Below are positions 19,572 to 28,468 of a DNA stretch of 64,000 nucleotides, piece by piece. Each line of letters opens with the position of its first letter. Position 1 is the stretch's first letter. Location of the stretch: the NCBI RefSeq assembly GCF_030818545.1, contig NZ_JAUTAH010000001.1, positions 2,795,001 through 2,859,000 on the forward strand. The letters run 5' to 3'. The position numbers and the translations under genes are program-made. This DNA is from Brevundimonas sp. SORGH_AS_0993 (GTDB lineage Bacteria; Pseudomonadota; Alphaproteobacteria; Caulobacterales; Caulobacteraceae). Under the pieces are notes generated by a model, which searched no databases, was not told the DNA's origin, and saw nothing but the letters and a program-made list of their open reading frames with translations.

Positions 19572-19741
19572 TTCTTTAGCCGCCTGGCGATCTGCGGTCC
19601 GAACTTGATCGTCCAGCAGCGAATGGTTTCGGAACCGACCTCGATCCCCTGAGCGAACACCAGCTCTTCGACGTCATGAAGGCTGAGAATCGGAAGCCGC
19701 AAGCCCTGGCGAATCGCCGCCGTGGGGAGGCGACCGCGCTG
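19572..19741 (-). pseudogene. IS6-family transposase, N-terminal remnant
   Basis: The minus-strand frame contains LSLHDVEELVFAQ and GIEVGSETIRCWTIKFGP followed by QIARRLKK, which is the N-terminal helix-turn-helix region of IS6/IS26-type transposases (normally LSYRDVEELLAERG-I-V-S-ETIRRW--KFGP). After RLKK the similarity ends abruptly and the frame reads unrelated sequence, so the DDE catalytic domain is absent. No inverted terminal repeats are obvious. The remnant lies exactly between the peptide locus and the sucrose locus and is evidence of past transposition there. Confidence 0.65.
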
Positions 19742-19843
19742 TGCGGATCCGCGATCCGCCATCAACGCTCAACGGAATTATGCCGACGCCGCAGGTCATT
19801 GATCACCTTCACCACAAACATCAACCCCCAAGCCAATAAGAAT

Positions 19844-19857
19844 TGCAATCGATTGTA
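19844..19857. promoter_or_regulatory. LacI-type operator O1 upstream of the sux receptor
   Basis: TGCAATCGATTGTA is a 14-bp palindrome centred on C-G with a single mismatch, the form expected for a LacI/GalR-family operator with a central CpG. It lies 60 bp before the receptor ATG and overlaps a plausible promoter. A LacI-family gene follows the receptor, and a matching site stands at 27502. Confidence 0.7.
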
Positions 19858-19862
19858 TTTTG

Positions 19863-19876
19863 TGCCATCGATTGCA
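19863..19876. promoter_or_regulatory. LacI-type operator O2 upstream of the sux receptor
   Basis: TGCCATCGATTGCA is a second 14-bp palindrome with one mismatch, 19 bp centre to centre from O1. Two sites in tandem suggest cooperative repression of the receptor gene. Both halves match the consensus TGCAATC/GATTGCA shared with the sites at 19844 and 27502. Confidence 0.7.
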
Positions 19877-19916
19877 TTAAGGCCCTCGAGAGGCCCCCTA
19901 CGGAGGAATGAGATTC

Positions 19917-22373
19917 ATGAAAGTCGCAGGTTCTATCTGCATGGCCGCCCTGTTCGCCGCCCTGGGCACGACCGCCTGGGCGCAAGAGGCCGCAACCCCG
20001 TCCCAGGCGCCCGCCGCCGAACCGTCGACCGTCGACGAGGTGGTGGTGACGGCGGTCGCCGGCCGCACCTCGACCTTGCGGTCTTCAGTGTCCGTCACGA
20101 CCCTGAACGCCGAGGCCGTTCAGGACCTGGCGCCGCGTTCGACGGCCGAAATCTTCCGCAGCATTCCGGGCGTCCGCGCTGAATCGTCGGGCGGCGAAGG
20201 CAACGCCAACATCGCCGTGCGCGGCATTCCCATCTCGACGGGCGGGGCGAAATTCCTTCAGATTCAAGAAGACGGCCTGCCGGTCATGGAGTTCGGCGAC
20301 ATCTCCTTCGGCAACGCCGACATCTTCACCCGCTATGATTCTACCATCGCGCGGGTTCAGGCGGTTCGCGGCGGTTCGGCCTCGACCTTCGCCTCCAACT
20401 CGCCTGGCGGGATCATCAACATGATCACCCAGACCGGCCAGACCGAAGGCGGCAGCGTCACCCTGACGCGCGGCCTGGACTTCGACACCAGCCGGGCGGA
20501 ATTCCAGTACGGCGGCCCCATCGCCGACAAGCTGTACGGTTCGATCGGCGGCTTCTATCGCTCCGGCGAAGGCGCGCGCGAAGCGGGCTTCACCGGCGAG
20601 CAGGGCGGCCAGATTCGCGCCTCGGTGACGCGCGAGTTCGATAACGGCTATGTCCGCCTGACCGGCAAATATCTGAACGACCGGGCCATCGCCTATATGC
20701 CGTCGCCGATCCAGGTGACGGGAACCAACAGCGATCCCAAGTGGGGCGCTCTGCCGGGCTACGACGCCTCCACCCAGACGCTGCATTCGGCCCTGTTCCA
20801 ACTGAGCCCCGGCCTGGGCGGCGACAACCAGCCGCGCGTCGGCAAGATCTCGGACGGCATGCACCCCGAGGTCCTGTCCGGCGGCCTGGAAGCCAGCTTC
20901 GACCTGGGTTCGGGCTGGACCCTGACGGACAAGTTCCGCATCGCCTCGAACAAGGGCGGCTTCATCTCGCCCTTCACGGCCGGCGTCGGAACGCCTTCGG
21001 CCATCGCGGCGGGCATCGGCGGGACGGGCGCGGTCGCCCGTTACGCCAACGGCGCCAACGCCGGGCAGGTGGTCCCGTCCAACGCCAACGGCAACGGCCT
21101 GCTGGCTCAGATCGTGCTGTTCGACGTCGATATCAACGACCTCGGCAACATGGCCAATGACCTGAAGCTGGAGCGCGAGTTCGCGGCGGGCGGCGGCACG
21201 CTGAAGACCACCTTCGGCTATTACCGCGCCAGCCAGTCGATCGACGTGGATTGGCTGTGGAACAGCTTCCTGACCGAGGTGAAGGGCGACAACGCCGCGC
21301 TGGTGGATGTCTTTGACAGCACGGGAACCAAGCTGACGCAGAACGGCCTGGTCGGCTACGGCGCGACCTTCTTCGGCAACTGCTGCCGCCGGTCCTACGA
21401 CGCCGACTATCAGATCAACGCCCCCTATGTGGCCCTGAACTGGGAAAGCGGTCCGCTAATCGTCGACGGTTCGGTGCGCTACGACGCCGGCAAGGCGTCC
21501 GGCAGCTATGCCGACGGCATCGTCACTACGCGCGACATCTCGGGCGACGGCGTGATCCAGCGCCCCGAGACCCAGGTCAGCCAGATCGACTACGCCAACG
21601 CCAAGCCCATCGACTACGACTGGAGCTACTGGTCCTATTCGCTGGGGGCGAACTATTCGATCAATGACGACGTCGCTGTGTTCGGCCGCGCCAGCCGCGG
21701 CGGACGCGCCAACGCCGACCGTCTGCTGTTCGGCCCAGCCATCGCCGCCGACGGCCGCCTGGTCGACAAGGGCGCGGCGGTCGACATGGTCGAGCAGTAC
21801 GAGGCGGGGGCGCGCTATCGCCATGGCGCCACCCAGCTGTTCGCCACCGCCTTCCTGGCCAAGACCGAAGAGACCAACTTCGAGGCCACCAGCCAGACTT
21901 TCACCGACGCCCGTTACGAGGCCAAGGGGATCGAACTGGAAGGCCACGTCCGGGCGGGCGCTTTCGATCTGAACGGCGGCCTGACCTGGACGGACGCCAA
22001 GATCACGGCGGATCGCCTGAACCCCGCCAACGTCGGAAACCGTCCGCGCCGTCAGGCCGAATGGGTCTATCAGGCGACGGCCGCCTATAACCGCGGCCCC
22101 ATCCGCGCCGGCGTGAATCTGGTCGGAACGTCGGATTCCTACGCCCAGTTCGACAATCAGCTGGTCATGCCGGGCTATGTCATCGTCAATCCGTTCGCCA
22201 GCTATGACCTGACGGACGACCTGGCGCTGACGCTGAACGTGAACAATGTCTTCGACACCTTCGCGGTGACGGAGTCGGAAGAAGGCGCGATCACCAATAA
22301 CGCCACCAACATCGTCCGGGCCCGCGCCCTGAACGGTCGAACGGCGACGATCAGCCTGCGCTACACGTTCTGA
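19917..22373 (+). CDS. TonB-dependent receptor, probable sucrose receptor (SuxA-like)
   Basis: ATG 19917 is preferred because GGAGGA ends nine bases before it; ATG 19908 touches the ribosome site. 818 residues: signal peptide ending AWAQE, TonB box-like VDEVVVTA, plug domain (ERIQAVRGG-type segment RVQAVRGGSASTF, NSPGGIINMIT), and a 22-strand barrel ending ISLRYTF. It would move a sugar, by context sucrose, across the outer membrane using TonB energy. The inference of sucrose rests on the neighbours: a LacI regulator, MFS transporter, ROK kinase and amylosucrase-type enzyme, the same set as the Xanthomonas sux locus. Two LacI operators lie upstream and a strong terminator follows. Confidence 0.8.
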   Translation: MKVAGSICMAALFAALGTTAWAQEAATPSQAPAAEPSTVDEVVVTAVAGRTSTLRSSVSVTTLNAEAVQDLAPRSTAEIFRSIPGVRAESSGGEGNANIAVRGIPISTGGAKFLQIQEDGLPVMEFGDISFGNADIFTRYDSTIARVQAVRGGSASTFASNSPGGIINMITQTGQTEGGSVTLTRGLDFDTSRAEFQYGGPIADKLYGSIGGFYRSGEGAREAGFTGEQGGQIRASVTREFDNGYVRLTGKYLNDRAIAYMPSPIQVTGTNSDPKWGALPGYDASTQTLHSALFQLSPGLGGDNQPRVGKISDGMHPEVLSGGLEASFDLGSGWTLTDKFRIASNKGGFISPFTAGVGTPSAIAAGIGGTGAVARYANGANAGQVVPSNANGNGLLAQIVLFDVDINDLGNMANDLKLEREFAAGGGTLKTTFGYYRASQSIDVDWLWNSFLTEVKGDNAALVDVFDSTGTKLTQNGLVGYGATFFGNCCRRSYDADYQINAPYVALNWESGPLIVDGSVRYDAGKASGSYADGIVTTRDISGDGVIQRPETQVSQIDYANAKPIDYDWSYWSYSLGANYSINDDVAVFGRASRGGRANADRLLFGPAIAADGRLVDKGAAVDMVEQYEAGARYRHGATQLFATAFLAKTEETNFEATSQTFTDARYEAKGIELEGHVRAGAFDLNGGLTWTDAKITADRLNPANVGNRPRRQAEWVYQATAAYNRGPIRAGVNLVGTSDSYAQFDNQLVMPGYVIVNPFASYDLTDDLALTLNVNNVFDTFAVTESEEGAITNNATNIVRARALNGRTATISLRYTF

Positions 22374-22409
22374 CGGCGGCGACACCGCTACCTGAGCCGC
22401 TGAACTTCG

Positions 22410-22442
22410 GGCGCGATCTTCCGGGATCGCGCCTTTTTCTTT
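22410..22442 (+). terminator. Rho-independent terminator after the sux receptor
   Basis: A perfect nine-base stem, GGCGCGATC (22410-22418) with GATCGCGCC (22425-22433), encloses a six-base loop and is followed by TTTTTCTTT. It lies 37 bp after the receptor stop and ends just before the LacI gene, so it separates the highly expressed receptor from its regulator. Confidence 0.9.
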
Positions 22443-22475
22443 GACCCCGTGCGGGGTTCACGCCATTCGATCAAT

Positions 22476-23486
22476 ATGCCGGATAAATCCGCCCCAACGC
22501 TCGCAGACTTGGCTCGCCTCAGCGGTCTTTCGACGTCGACCGTGTCGCGGGCCCTGGCCGACAATCCGGCGATCCGCGAAGAGACGCGCGAAAAGATCAA
22601 GGCCCTTGCGCGCGAGCACGGCTATCGCCCCAATATCGTCGGCCGCAGCCTGCGCACCGGCCGCACCCAGGCGATCGGCGTCGTTCTGCCGCTGGGCCAC
22701 GAAGTCGGCCAGCCGGTGTCGGATCCCTTCTTCATCACCCTTCTGGGCCATCTCGCCGACGCTCTGACGGCGCGCGGCTACGATCTTCTGCTGTCGCGCA
22801 TCATACCCAGCAATGCCGACTGGCTGCGCGACATGACCGAAACCGGCCGGGTCGACGGCGTCCTGGTCATCGGCCAGTCCGATCAGGTCGAGGCGATCGA
22901 GGCCATGGCGAAGCGCTATGCGCCGCTGGTGGTGTGGGGCGCGCTGATGGACGGTCTGTCCCAGTGCGTGGTCGGCACCGACAACCGCCTGGGCGGCCGG
23001 CTGGCGACCGAACACCTGCTGAAGTCCGGCCGGCGTCGGCTGGTCTTCTTCGGCAATCCGGACTTCCCGGAGTTAGGCGAACGCTATCAGGGCTTCCTGC
23101 AGGCCCACGCCGAACTAGGGGTGGCCGCGCCCGCCCACCCGCTGGCGGTGCATCTGACGCCGCAGACCGCCTATGAGACGATCCGTAGTTTCCTGGATGA
23201 GACGGATGCGGTGGACGGCGTCGTCGCCGCCACCGACATCATCGCCCTGTCGACGATCCGCGCCCTGTCGGAGCGGGGGCTGCGCGTGCCCGACGATGTG
23301 GCCGTGGTCGGCTATGACGACCTGGAGATCGCCATTCACGCCAGTCCCGCCCTGACCACGGTGCGCCAGGACATCGGGCGGGGCGCCCAGGCGATGGTCG
23401 ATCTTCTGCTGCGCCGTCTGGAAGGCGAACCGGCGCCGTCCCTGGTGATGGCGCCGAAACTGGTCGTGCGCGCCTCGGCCCCCTGA
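22476..23486 (+). CDS. LacI-family transcriptional repressor (SuxR-like)
   Basis: 336 residues from ATG 22476; a GTG at 22449 would add nine residues but overlaps the terminator's tail region. The DNA-binding helix-turn-helix is TLADLARLSGLSTSTVSRAL near residues 8-27, followed by the hinge helix region (GYRPNIVGRSLRTGRT). The periplasmic-binding-protein-like sensor domain spans the rest (GVDGVVAATDIIAL-type segment, VVGYDDLEIA). It most likely binds the three TGCAATCG-TTGCA operators in the window, repressing the receptor and the divergent suxB-led operon until sucrose or a derived sugar is present. Convergent with the MFS gene, 20 bp apart. Confidence 0.85.
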   Translation: MPDKSAPTLADLARLSGLSTSTVSRALADNPAIREETREKIKALAREHGYRPNIVGRSLRTGRTQAIGVVLPLGHEVGQPVSDPFFITLLGHLADALTARGYDLLLSRIIPSNADWLRDMTETGRVDGVLVIGQSDQVEAIEAMAKRYAPLVVWGALMDGLSQCVVGTDNRLGGRLATEHLLKSGRRRLVFFGNPDFPELGERYQGFLQAHAELGVAAPAHPLAVHLTPQTAYETIRSFLDETDAVDGVVAATDIIALSTIRALSERGLRVPDDVAVVGYDDLEIAIHASPALTTVRQDIGRGAQAMVDLLLRRLEGEPAPSLVMAPKLVVRASAP

Positions 23487-23508
23487 AGGGCGCGCGGCGA
23501 CGCGCCCT
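23487..23508. terminator. Hairpin between convergent LacI and MFS genes
   Basis: AGGGCGCG (23487-23494) pairs perfectly with CGCGCCCT (23501-23508), loop of six. It fills the whole space between the two facing stop codons. No T-tract on either strand, so it is a possible bidirectional or Rho-assisted terminator only. Confidence 0.45.
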
Positions 23509-24733
23509 ACAGGCTGTCGTCGTGCTGGATCAGCCGGCGTTCTGCGGGTTTGACGACCGCATTGACCGCCAGGGCCGCCGCCAGGACGGCCGCCAGAACC
23601 GTAGCCAGGATAAAGCCGTACTGCGGGCCGCCGAACCTGTCGCTGACCACGCCCATCGCCAGAGGGGCGAGAACGGCGCTGATGCAGGTGAAGAACAGGA
23701 TGACGCCGGCCACCGCGCCATGCTGCGGTTTGGGGAAACAGCTGATGCCCTTGGAGTTCAGCGTCGGATAGATCACCGACATGAACAGGCCCGACAGCGG
23801 CAACAGCCAGACCGCCGCGGACCGACCCAGCACGGCGGCGCCGAGGAAGCAGCCGAAGATCAGCAGGCTGGCCCACATCAGAACCCGCGTCCAATCCATG
23901 CGCCGCAGGAGCCAGGCGCCCAGGAACCGTCCCACGACCCTCAGGACGAAGAAGATCGACAGGGCGTAGGCCGCCAGCATCACCGCCGGACCGGCGTAAT
24001 CCTTCAGCAGGGTCGGCATCCAGACGTAGATGGCCGTCTCTACGCCGACGTAGAGCATGGCCCCCGCGCTGAAGGCCAGGGCGTAGGGATCGCGGCACAT
24101 CGCCAGGCTGGCGCGCAGCGACGCCGGCTGTTCGGCGGTCTGGGAGGGCGGATAACGCACGGCCAGGGCCGCCACGATCAGGCCCACGGCCAGCAGGCCG
24201 GCGATGACATAAAGCCATTTCCACGAGGCGCCGGCGGCCAGCAGGCCCGTGACAACCGCCGGCCCGATGATGGCGCCCACGCCGAAGAAGCCTTCGACGG
24301 TGTTCATCGTCGCCGTGTGATCCCTCGTCGACGTCGTGATGTCGCCGATCAGGGCCAGGGCCGCAGTCTTGAACACCCCGATCGCAAGGCCCGAGACAAA
24401 GAGCAGCAGAACGAAAAAGCCGAAGCCCGTGCCGAAGGCGAACAGGAAGGAGGCCGAGGCGAAGGCCCCCAGGCCCAGCAGGATAGCCGCCTTGCGCCCC
24501 AGCCGATCCGCCAGGAAGCCCAGCCCCAGGCCGGCCAGGGCGATGCCGCCCATGGAGGCGTAATGGAAGGCGCCGGCGGCCGTCAGTCCCAGACCGTATT
24601 CCTCGATGACCTTGGGAATGATGACGCCGACCGCATCGGTGGTCATGGCGAACATCATGAACATCATGAAGGTCAGGGCCTTGATCAGGCCGATATTGCG
24701 TTCGGGCGCCGCTGTCAGGGTGTTGGCGGTCAT
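23507..24733 (-). CDS. MFS sugar transporter (SuxC-like)
   Basis: 408 residues from ATG 24733, preceded by AAGGGA nine bases upstream. Twelve hydrophobic helices with the MFS loop 2-3 motif GFLADRLGRKAA and its second-half relative near RVVGRFLGAWLLRR. It would move a sugar across the inner membrane by proton symport; by position downstream of an amylosucrase-type enzyme and ROK kinase, sucrose is the likely substrate. It is the last gene of the minus-strand operon suxB-like, ROK kinase, MFS, 47 bp after the kinase with a hairpin between. Specificity is inferred from context only. Confidence 0.85.
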   Translation of the reverse strand: MTANTLTAAPERNIGLIKALTFMMFMMFAMTTDAVGVIIPKVIEEYGLGLTAAGAFHYASMGGIALAGLGLGFLADRLGRKAAILLGLGAFASASFLFAFGTGFGFFVLLLFVSGLAIGVFKTAALALIGDITTSTRDHTATMNTVEGFFGVGAIIGPAVVTGLLAAGASWKWLYVIAGLLAVGLIVAALAVRYPPSQTAEQPASLRASLAMCRDPYALAFSAGAMLYVGVETAIYVWMPTLLKDYAGPAVMLAAYALSIFFVLRVVGRFLGAWLLRRMDWTRVLMWASLLIFGCFLGAAVLGRSAAVWLLPLSGLFMSVIYPTLNSKGISCFPKPQHGAVAGVILFFTCISAVLAPLAMGVVSDRFGGPQYGFILATVLAAVLAAALAVNAVVKPAERRLIQHDDSL

Positions 24734-24753
24734 GGTGTTTCTTCCCTTGCACG

Positions 24754-24776
24754 GGCGGGGATACAGAGTCCCCGCC
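24754..24776 (-). other. Intercistronic hairpin between ROK kinase and MFS genes
   Basis: GGCGGGGA (24754-24761) pairs perfectly with TCCCCGCC (24769-24776), loop of seven. No T-tract follows in the direction of transcription, so it is more likely an mRNA processing or stability element that sets the ratio of kinase to transporter than a terminator. Confidence 0.55.
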
Positions 24777-24780
24777 GTCT

Positions 24781-25677
24781 TTAATGTTGGTTCAGAAAGG
24801 CAGACTCGGCGACGGCGATGGATCCAAGGACGCCGGCCCTGTCGCCCAGTTCCGGCGCGACCAGATAGGCGGCCATGGCGTCTTCCCAGTCCAGGTCCGG
24901 CAGATAGCCGCCCAGCAGGATCGGCAAACGTCGTCGGGCCCGATCCAGCAGATGCGCCTGGCCGCCGACGCCGCCGCCGATGACGATGCGGCGGGGCGAA
25001 ACCATATAGGTCAGGCTGGCGGCCATCTGGGCCAGATAGTCGGCGACCAGGTCCCAGACCGGATCGTCCGGCGTCAGCGTATCGCCCGGCCGGCCGATGC
25101 GCTGGGCCAGGGCGGGCCCCGAGATCAGACCTTCCAGGCAGTCGCCGTGGAACGGGCAGGCGCCGGGGAAGGGATCGCGGTCGGGATCGCGGCGGACCAG
25201 CAGATGGCCCGCTTCGGTGTGCAGGGCGCCGTGGACGGCGCGGCCGCCCGAGATGATTCCCATCCCGACGCCGGTTCCGACCGTGACATAGACATGATCG
25301 TCCAGACCCCGCGCCGCGCCCCAGCGGCCTTCGCCGAAGGCCGCCCCGACGACATCGGTCGCCAGACCCAGCGGCCGTTGCAGCCGCCGCAGAGGCGCCA
25401 GCACGTCCGCCCCCGACCAACCCGGCTTCGGCGTCTTCAGAATACGGCCGTAGTCCTCGGCCGCCGCATCGACCCGCACCGGGCCGAAGCTGGCGACCCC
25501 GATCCCGGCCAGGTCATGGTCGGCGGCCCAGGCCGTGATCGTCTCCACGACCGCGCCCATTGTCTCTTGCGGGGTGGTGGTGGGAATTCGCACGACACCG
25601 TTCAGATCGTCCGGCCCCGTTCCGAAGCCGACCACGACCTTGGTTCCCCCGATTTCGACGCCGGCGAAGCCCCTCAT
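24781..25677 (-). CDS. ROK-family sugar kinase, probable fructokinase
   Basis: 298 residues from ATG 25677, which overlaps the GH13 stop by ATGA, so translation is coupled. The ATP-binding start is [12 protein letters not shown], then [14 protein letters not shown], and the ROK zinc site HTEAGHLL with [10 protein letters not shown]; the latter CP-HGDCLEG form is characteristic of ROK fructokinases. It would phosphorylate the fructose released when sucrose is split by the upstream enzyme. Glucose kinase activity is less likely because a dedicated Glk of another family is present at 57-58 kb. Longer frames upstream of 25677 run inside the GH13 gene and are rejected. Confidence 0.85.
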   Translation of the reverse strand: MRGFAGVEIGGTKVVVGFGTGPDDLNGVVRIPTTTPQETMGAVVETITAWAADHDLAGIGVASFGPVRVDAAAEDYGRILKTPKPGWSGADVLAPLRRLQRPLGLATDVVGAAFGEGRWGAARGLDDHVYVTVGTGVGMGIISGGRAVHGALHTEAGHLLVRRDPDRDPFPGACPFHGDCLEGLISGPALAQRIGRPGDTLTPDDPVWDLVADYLAQMAASLTYMVSPRRIVIGGGVGGQAHLLDRARRRLPILLGGYLPDLDWEDAMAAYLVAPELGDRAGVLGSIAVAESAFLNQH

Positions 25678-27485
25678 GGCCGCCCCGCCAGCCACAGGAT
25701 CTGATACGGCTGCAGCGTCAGCGGCCCAGAGGCGACGGCCTGGTGGGTCAGGATGTCCCAGGGTGTCTCCGCCCCGTCCATCGGTTCGTTCAAGGCGACG
25801 GTCTCCGGCGACAGATTGGCCAGACAGACGAATGGCTGTCCCGCCGTTCGGGCGAAGGCCAGGAGGCGGCGGTCGCCGACATCCAGCGGAACCGCGCGTC
25901 CCGTAACGCCCAGTTCGTTCAATTCGCGCGCCGCCTCGCCGAACCGTCGCAGGCTGCGAAAGACTGCGCCAACCGGTCCCTGGCCTCGGGCCGCTTCCGA
26001 TGCGCGCGCCCAATCCATCGCGGGGCGATGCAGCCAGCGCCCTTCGGCGGCGCGTTCGGGGTCGAGGGTGTAGGACTCGTCGTTGCCCAGTCCGATCTCG
26101 TCGCCCATGTAGATCAAGGGCCAGCCGTCCAGGGCGTGGATCACGCCGTACAGCAGCCGCAGACGCGCCAGGGCCAGATCCTGATCGACGCCCGACTTGC
26201 CGACCCCTACCAGGGCCGAGGCCATGCCGTTCGTGGACGGCACCCCGCCCGGCGCGGTCTGGAACCGGCGCCCGTCCGAAAAGCCGGCGCCGTCGTAGAA
26301 GGTCGACCAGCGCTCCAGGTCGGCGAAGTCCGCATAGGCCGAAAGCGCGTTCCAGATCAGGTCGTCATGGCAGCGGACGTAGTTCAGCCAGGCGGCGTGA
26401 TCGGGACGGGCCGCCGCGGCCGTCAGGACCCGGTTCACGGGCTCTGCGTCCTGATCCGCCAGGGCGCCCCACAGGGCGGTCATCACCCCGTTGTTGTAGG
26501 CCAGTCCGCAGGCGGGCGCCTCGCGTCCGAAGAAGGGCAGCACGTCGTCCAGGCTCTCGATCGCCTCGGCCAACAGGACGACGCTGGGCGCCGCCAGATC
26601 CAGGGCGGCGCGAAACGCCTCGATGATCTGATAGGTCTCGGGCTGGTTGCGGCAGCTCGTTCCCTCGCGCTTCCAGAGGAAGGGCGCGCTGTCCAGGCGG
26701 AAGCCCTGCACCCCCCGATTGGCCAGGAACAACAAGACCTCCAGCATCTCCAGGAAGACATCGGGATTGGCGTAGTTCAGGTCCCACTGGAACGGGTAGA
26801 AGGTGGTCCAGACCCACCCGCCCATGTCCGGGTCGTGGGTGAAGCTGCCCGGCGCCGTGTCGGGGAAGACGTCGATCAGCGTCTCTTCCCAGGCCGCGAC
26901 GGCCTCGGCGGATTCGACGACATGGTAATAGGCCCGATAGCGCGGATCGCCTTCGCGCGCCCGACGAGCCCAGTCGTGCTCGCGCGCCGTGTGATTGCAG
27001 ACGACATCCAGCAGCAGCCCCATGTCGCGCGAGTGCAGTTCCTGCGCCAGCCGCTCCAGATCGACCATCGTACCCAGGGAAGGCTCCACCTCGCGATAGT
27101 CCTGAACCGCGAAGCCGCCGTCGCTGTCGCCTTCACGCGCCTTCAGCAGCGGCAGGGGATGCAGCCAGCGCACGCCCAGCGCCTGAAGATAATCCAGCCG
27201 GTCGATCAGGGCCGAAAGGTCGCCCGCCATCCGATCGACGTAGAAGGTGTAGACGCTCTCGCCCGAGCGCGCCGTCCAGCCGGGCGAGGCGGCGCGGAGG
27301 CGGTCCAGGGCCCTGAGCCGATCGGGCCGGGCCGCCTGCGCAGCCTCGATCGCCCCTCGCACGCCGTTTTTCAGCGTTTCGGCTTGATCCGGATACAGAT
27401 TTTCCAGTCGATCCGACAGCCGACGCCATGGGGACCCATCCACGCCATCGATCGGTAGAGACTGTGTGCGCAAGACTATGCCCAA
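25674..27485 (-). CDS. Amylosucrase / sucrose hydrolase, GH13 subfamily 4 (SuxB-like)
   Basis: 603 residues if TTG 27485 is used; GTG 27443 is an alternative and the true start is uncertain. The sequence follows Neisseria amylosucrase closely: helical N-terminus, [37 protein letters not shown], the catalytic Asp in [12 protein letters not shown] followed by GTSCRNQPE, acid/base Glu in LLAEAIES, the third Asp in VRCHDDLIW, and a C-terminal [11 protein letters not shown] almost identical to amylosucrase. It splits sucrose, either transferring glucose to a glucan or simply hydrolysing it. No signal peptide, so it is cytoplasmic and needs a sucrose transporter. It heads the operon with the ROK kinase and MFS genes, with a LacI operator 17 bp upstream. 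Confidence 0.9.
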   Translation of the reverse strand: MGIVLRTQSLPIDGVDGSPWRRLSDRLENLYPDQAETLKNGVRGAIEAAQAARPDRLRALDRLRAASPGWTARSGESVYTFYVDRMAGDLSALIDRLDYLQALGVRWLHPLPLLKAREGDSDGGFAVQDYREVEPSLGTMVDLERLAQELHSRDMGLLLDVVCNHTAREHDWARRAREGDPRYRAYYHVVESAEAVAAWEETLIDVFPDTAPGSFTHDPDMGGWVWTTFYPFQWDLNYANPDVFLEMLEVLLFLANRGVQGFRLDSAPFLWKREGTSCRNQPETYQIIEAFRAALDLAAPSVVLLAEAIESLDDVLPFFGREAPACGLAYNNGVMTALWGALADQDAEPVNRVLTAAAARPDHAAWLNYVRCHDDLIWNALSAYADFADLERWSTFYDGAGFSDGRRFQTAPGGVPSTNGMASALVGVGKSGVDQDLALARLRLLYGVIHALDGWPLIYMGDEIGLGNDESYTLDPERAAEGRWLHRPAMDWARASEAARGQGPVGAVFRSLRRFGEAARELNELGVTGRAVPLDVGDRRLLAFARTAGQPFVCLANLSPETVALNEPMDGAETPWDILTHQAVASGPLTLQPYQILWLAGRP

Positions 27486-27501
27486 AATCGAACTCGACTA
27501 A

Positions 27502-27515
27502 TGCAATCGTTTGCA
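27502..27515. promoter_or_regulatory. LacI-type operator O3 upstream of the suxB-like operon
   Basis: TGCAATCGTTTGCA is a 14-bp palindrome with one mismatch and differs from the receptor operators at one or two positions. It lies immediately upstream of the GH13 gene, so the same LacI protein can control both outward-reading ends of the sux locus. Confidence 0.7.
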
Positions 27516-27520
27516 ATTAA

Positions 27521-27808
27521 CTAGCACGCAGTTTTGGGGGTTTGCAAGGGAACTGACAGGTTAAGTCCGTCCGACCCCAGAAAGGCCATCTGCACCGTAG
27601 AAGGCTGCCGGGACAAGCCGGTCAGAGGCCGCATGTGGTGTCGATCCTGATTGTACCGCAGACTTTGGATGATGCTGGCGGGAGGGTCGCAGCGCTCCCA
27701 CTGGTTGCCCTTGGCCTTCCGATAAAAGTCGATCTTCGACGCAAGGAAGGCGCTGAGGGTCTGATCGTTGACGAGTTCGGTCGAAATGTCATTCGGTGAG
27801 GTCTTCAT
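27521..27808 (-). CDS. Small hypothetical ORF, possible fragment of a primase-type protein
   Basis: 95 residues from ATG 27808. I do not recognise it firmly. The segment QWERCDPPASIIQSLRYN followed by RPLTGLSRQPS resembles the stretch with CDPP, then a leucine helix, then L-TGI---P, in plasmid and phage primase-like proteins. If so, both ends are missing and the last 25 residues are unrelated. Base composition is lower in GC than the neighbours. It lies in a non-conserved gap between the sucrose locus and tRNA-Thr, with another gene fragment beside it, which favours decayed mobile DNA over a working gene. Confidence 0.3.
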   Translation of the reverse strand: MKTSPNDISTELVNDQTLSAFLASKIDFYRKAKGNQWERCDPPASIIQSLRYNQDRHHMRPLTGLSRQPSTVQMAFLGSDGLNLSVPLQTPKTAC

Positions 27809-27936
27809 GATGCGGACGATCGGGCCTCGCGCGTTGAAGTATCATAAGCACAATCAACGACGCAGCCTAAAGCCACACTGAGCGCAGACCTCGGTATCTT
27901 ATATGATGTGCAAATAATGGCGCATCTCACATGGCT

Positions 27937-28158
27937 ACATGAGGACAGAGGAAGCATTGCGAGGGTGCGGTCTTGGAGCGCGGCGGCCTTGCTGGCGGAC
28001 TGAACCGGAAAACACAGGTTCTTGTTGTCGGTGCCTACGCGACCGAGTTATGGAAACGCTCATCATTCGGCAACAAGATACTGCAGGCATCGGCTTGGCG
28101 CGATGAAGGTAGCCCGATTTCCATTGTGTCCGAAGCGCATTGGACGGCGCATCTGTAG
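27937..28158 (+). pseudogene. BRCT-domain fragment (C-terminal piece of an exonuclease or ligase-type protein)
   Basis: The open frame after a TGA near 27934 ends at TAG 28158 and reads GLAGGLNRKTQVLVVG, then AYATELWKRSSFGNKI and GSPISIVSEAHW. This is a good match to BRCT domains as found at the C-terminus of DNA polymerase III epsilon-like exonucleases (G-N-KT--LVVG, W--SS-G-KI, G-PI-IVSE--W). Only the last two thirds of the domain remain and there is no start codon with a ribosome site. It is a fragment left by deletion or rearrangement beside tRNA-Thr. The surrounding 28159-28350 bases show no gene. Confidence 0.5.
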
Positions 28159-28356
28159 CACGCCCAGACAGCTAGTTGTCCTAAGGCAAAACTAGATGCG
28201 CTAGTCATCAGAAATGGCCGAAGAGCTCAGGTTTGCATGTCGTGAAAAAACTAGCGGCCCAAAGCCCTTCCCACCGCATACCCACAGAACTCCCAAGCGG
28301 AAGCGCCTTCCGACTTATCCCGGCCGGGCGTCAAGGCTAGCGCTGCTCTGGAAAAG

Positions 28357-28432
28357 TGGTGCCGCTTAGGTGACTCGAACACCTGACCCCATCATTACGA
28401 ATGATGTGCTCTACCGGCTGAGCTAAAGCGGC
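28357..28432 (-). tRNA. tRNA-Thr (anticodon CGT), CCA encoded
   Basis: Reading the minus strand from 28432, the acceptor arm GCCGCTT pairs with AAGCGGC, the D-loop has AGCTCAGCCGGTAGAGC, and the anticodon stem ATCAT-ATGAT encloses the loop with anticodon CGT (threonine codon ACG). The T-loop is GTTCGAGTC. Discriminator A and a genomic CCA (28357-28359) complete 76 nucleotides. Its 3' end faces the region of gene debris, as expected if it once served as an integration site. Confidence 0.95.
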
Positions 28433-28468
28433 TCCGGTCGGCGGGCGTGCCCGCGCGAGAGGGGCTCT

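Noticed and set aside
28357..28432. A second copy of the tRNA-Thr 3' end as the other attachment site
   Set aside because: I looked for the tRNA 3' segment in the gap and near the IS remnants and found no convincing duplicate, so no att pair is claimed.
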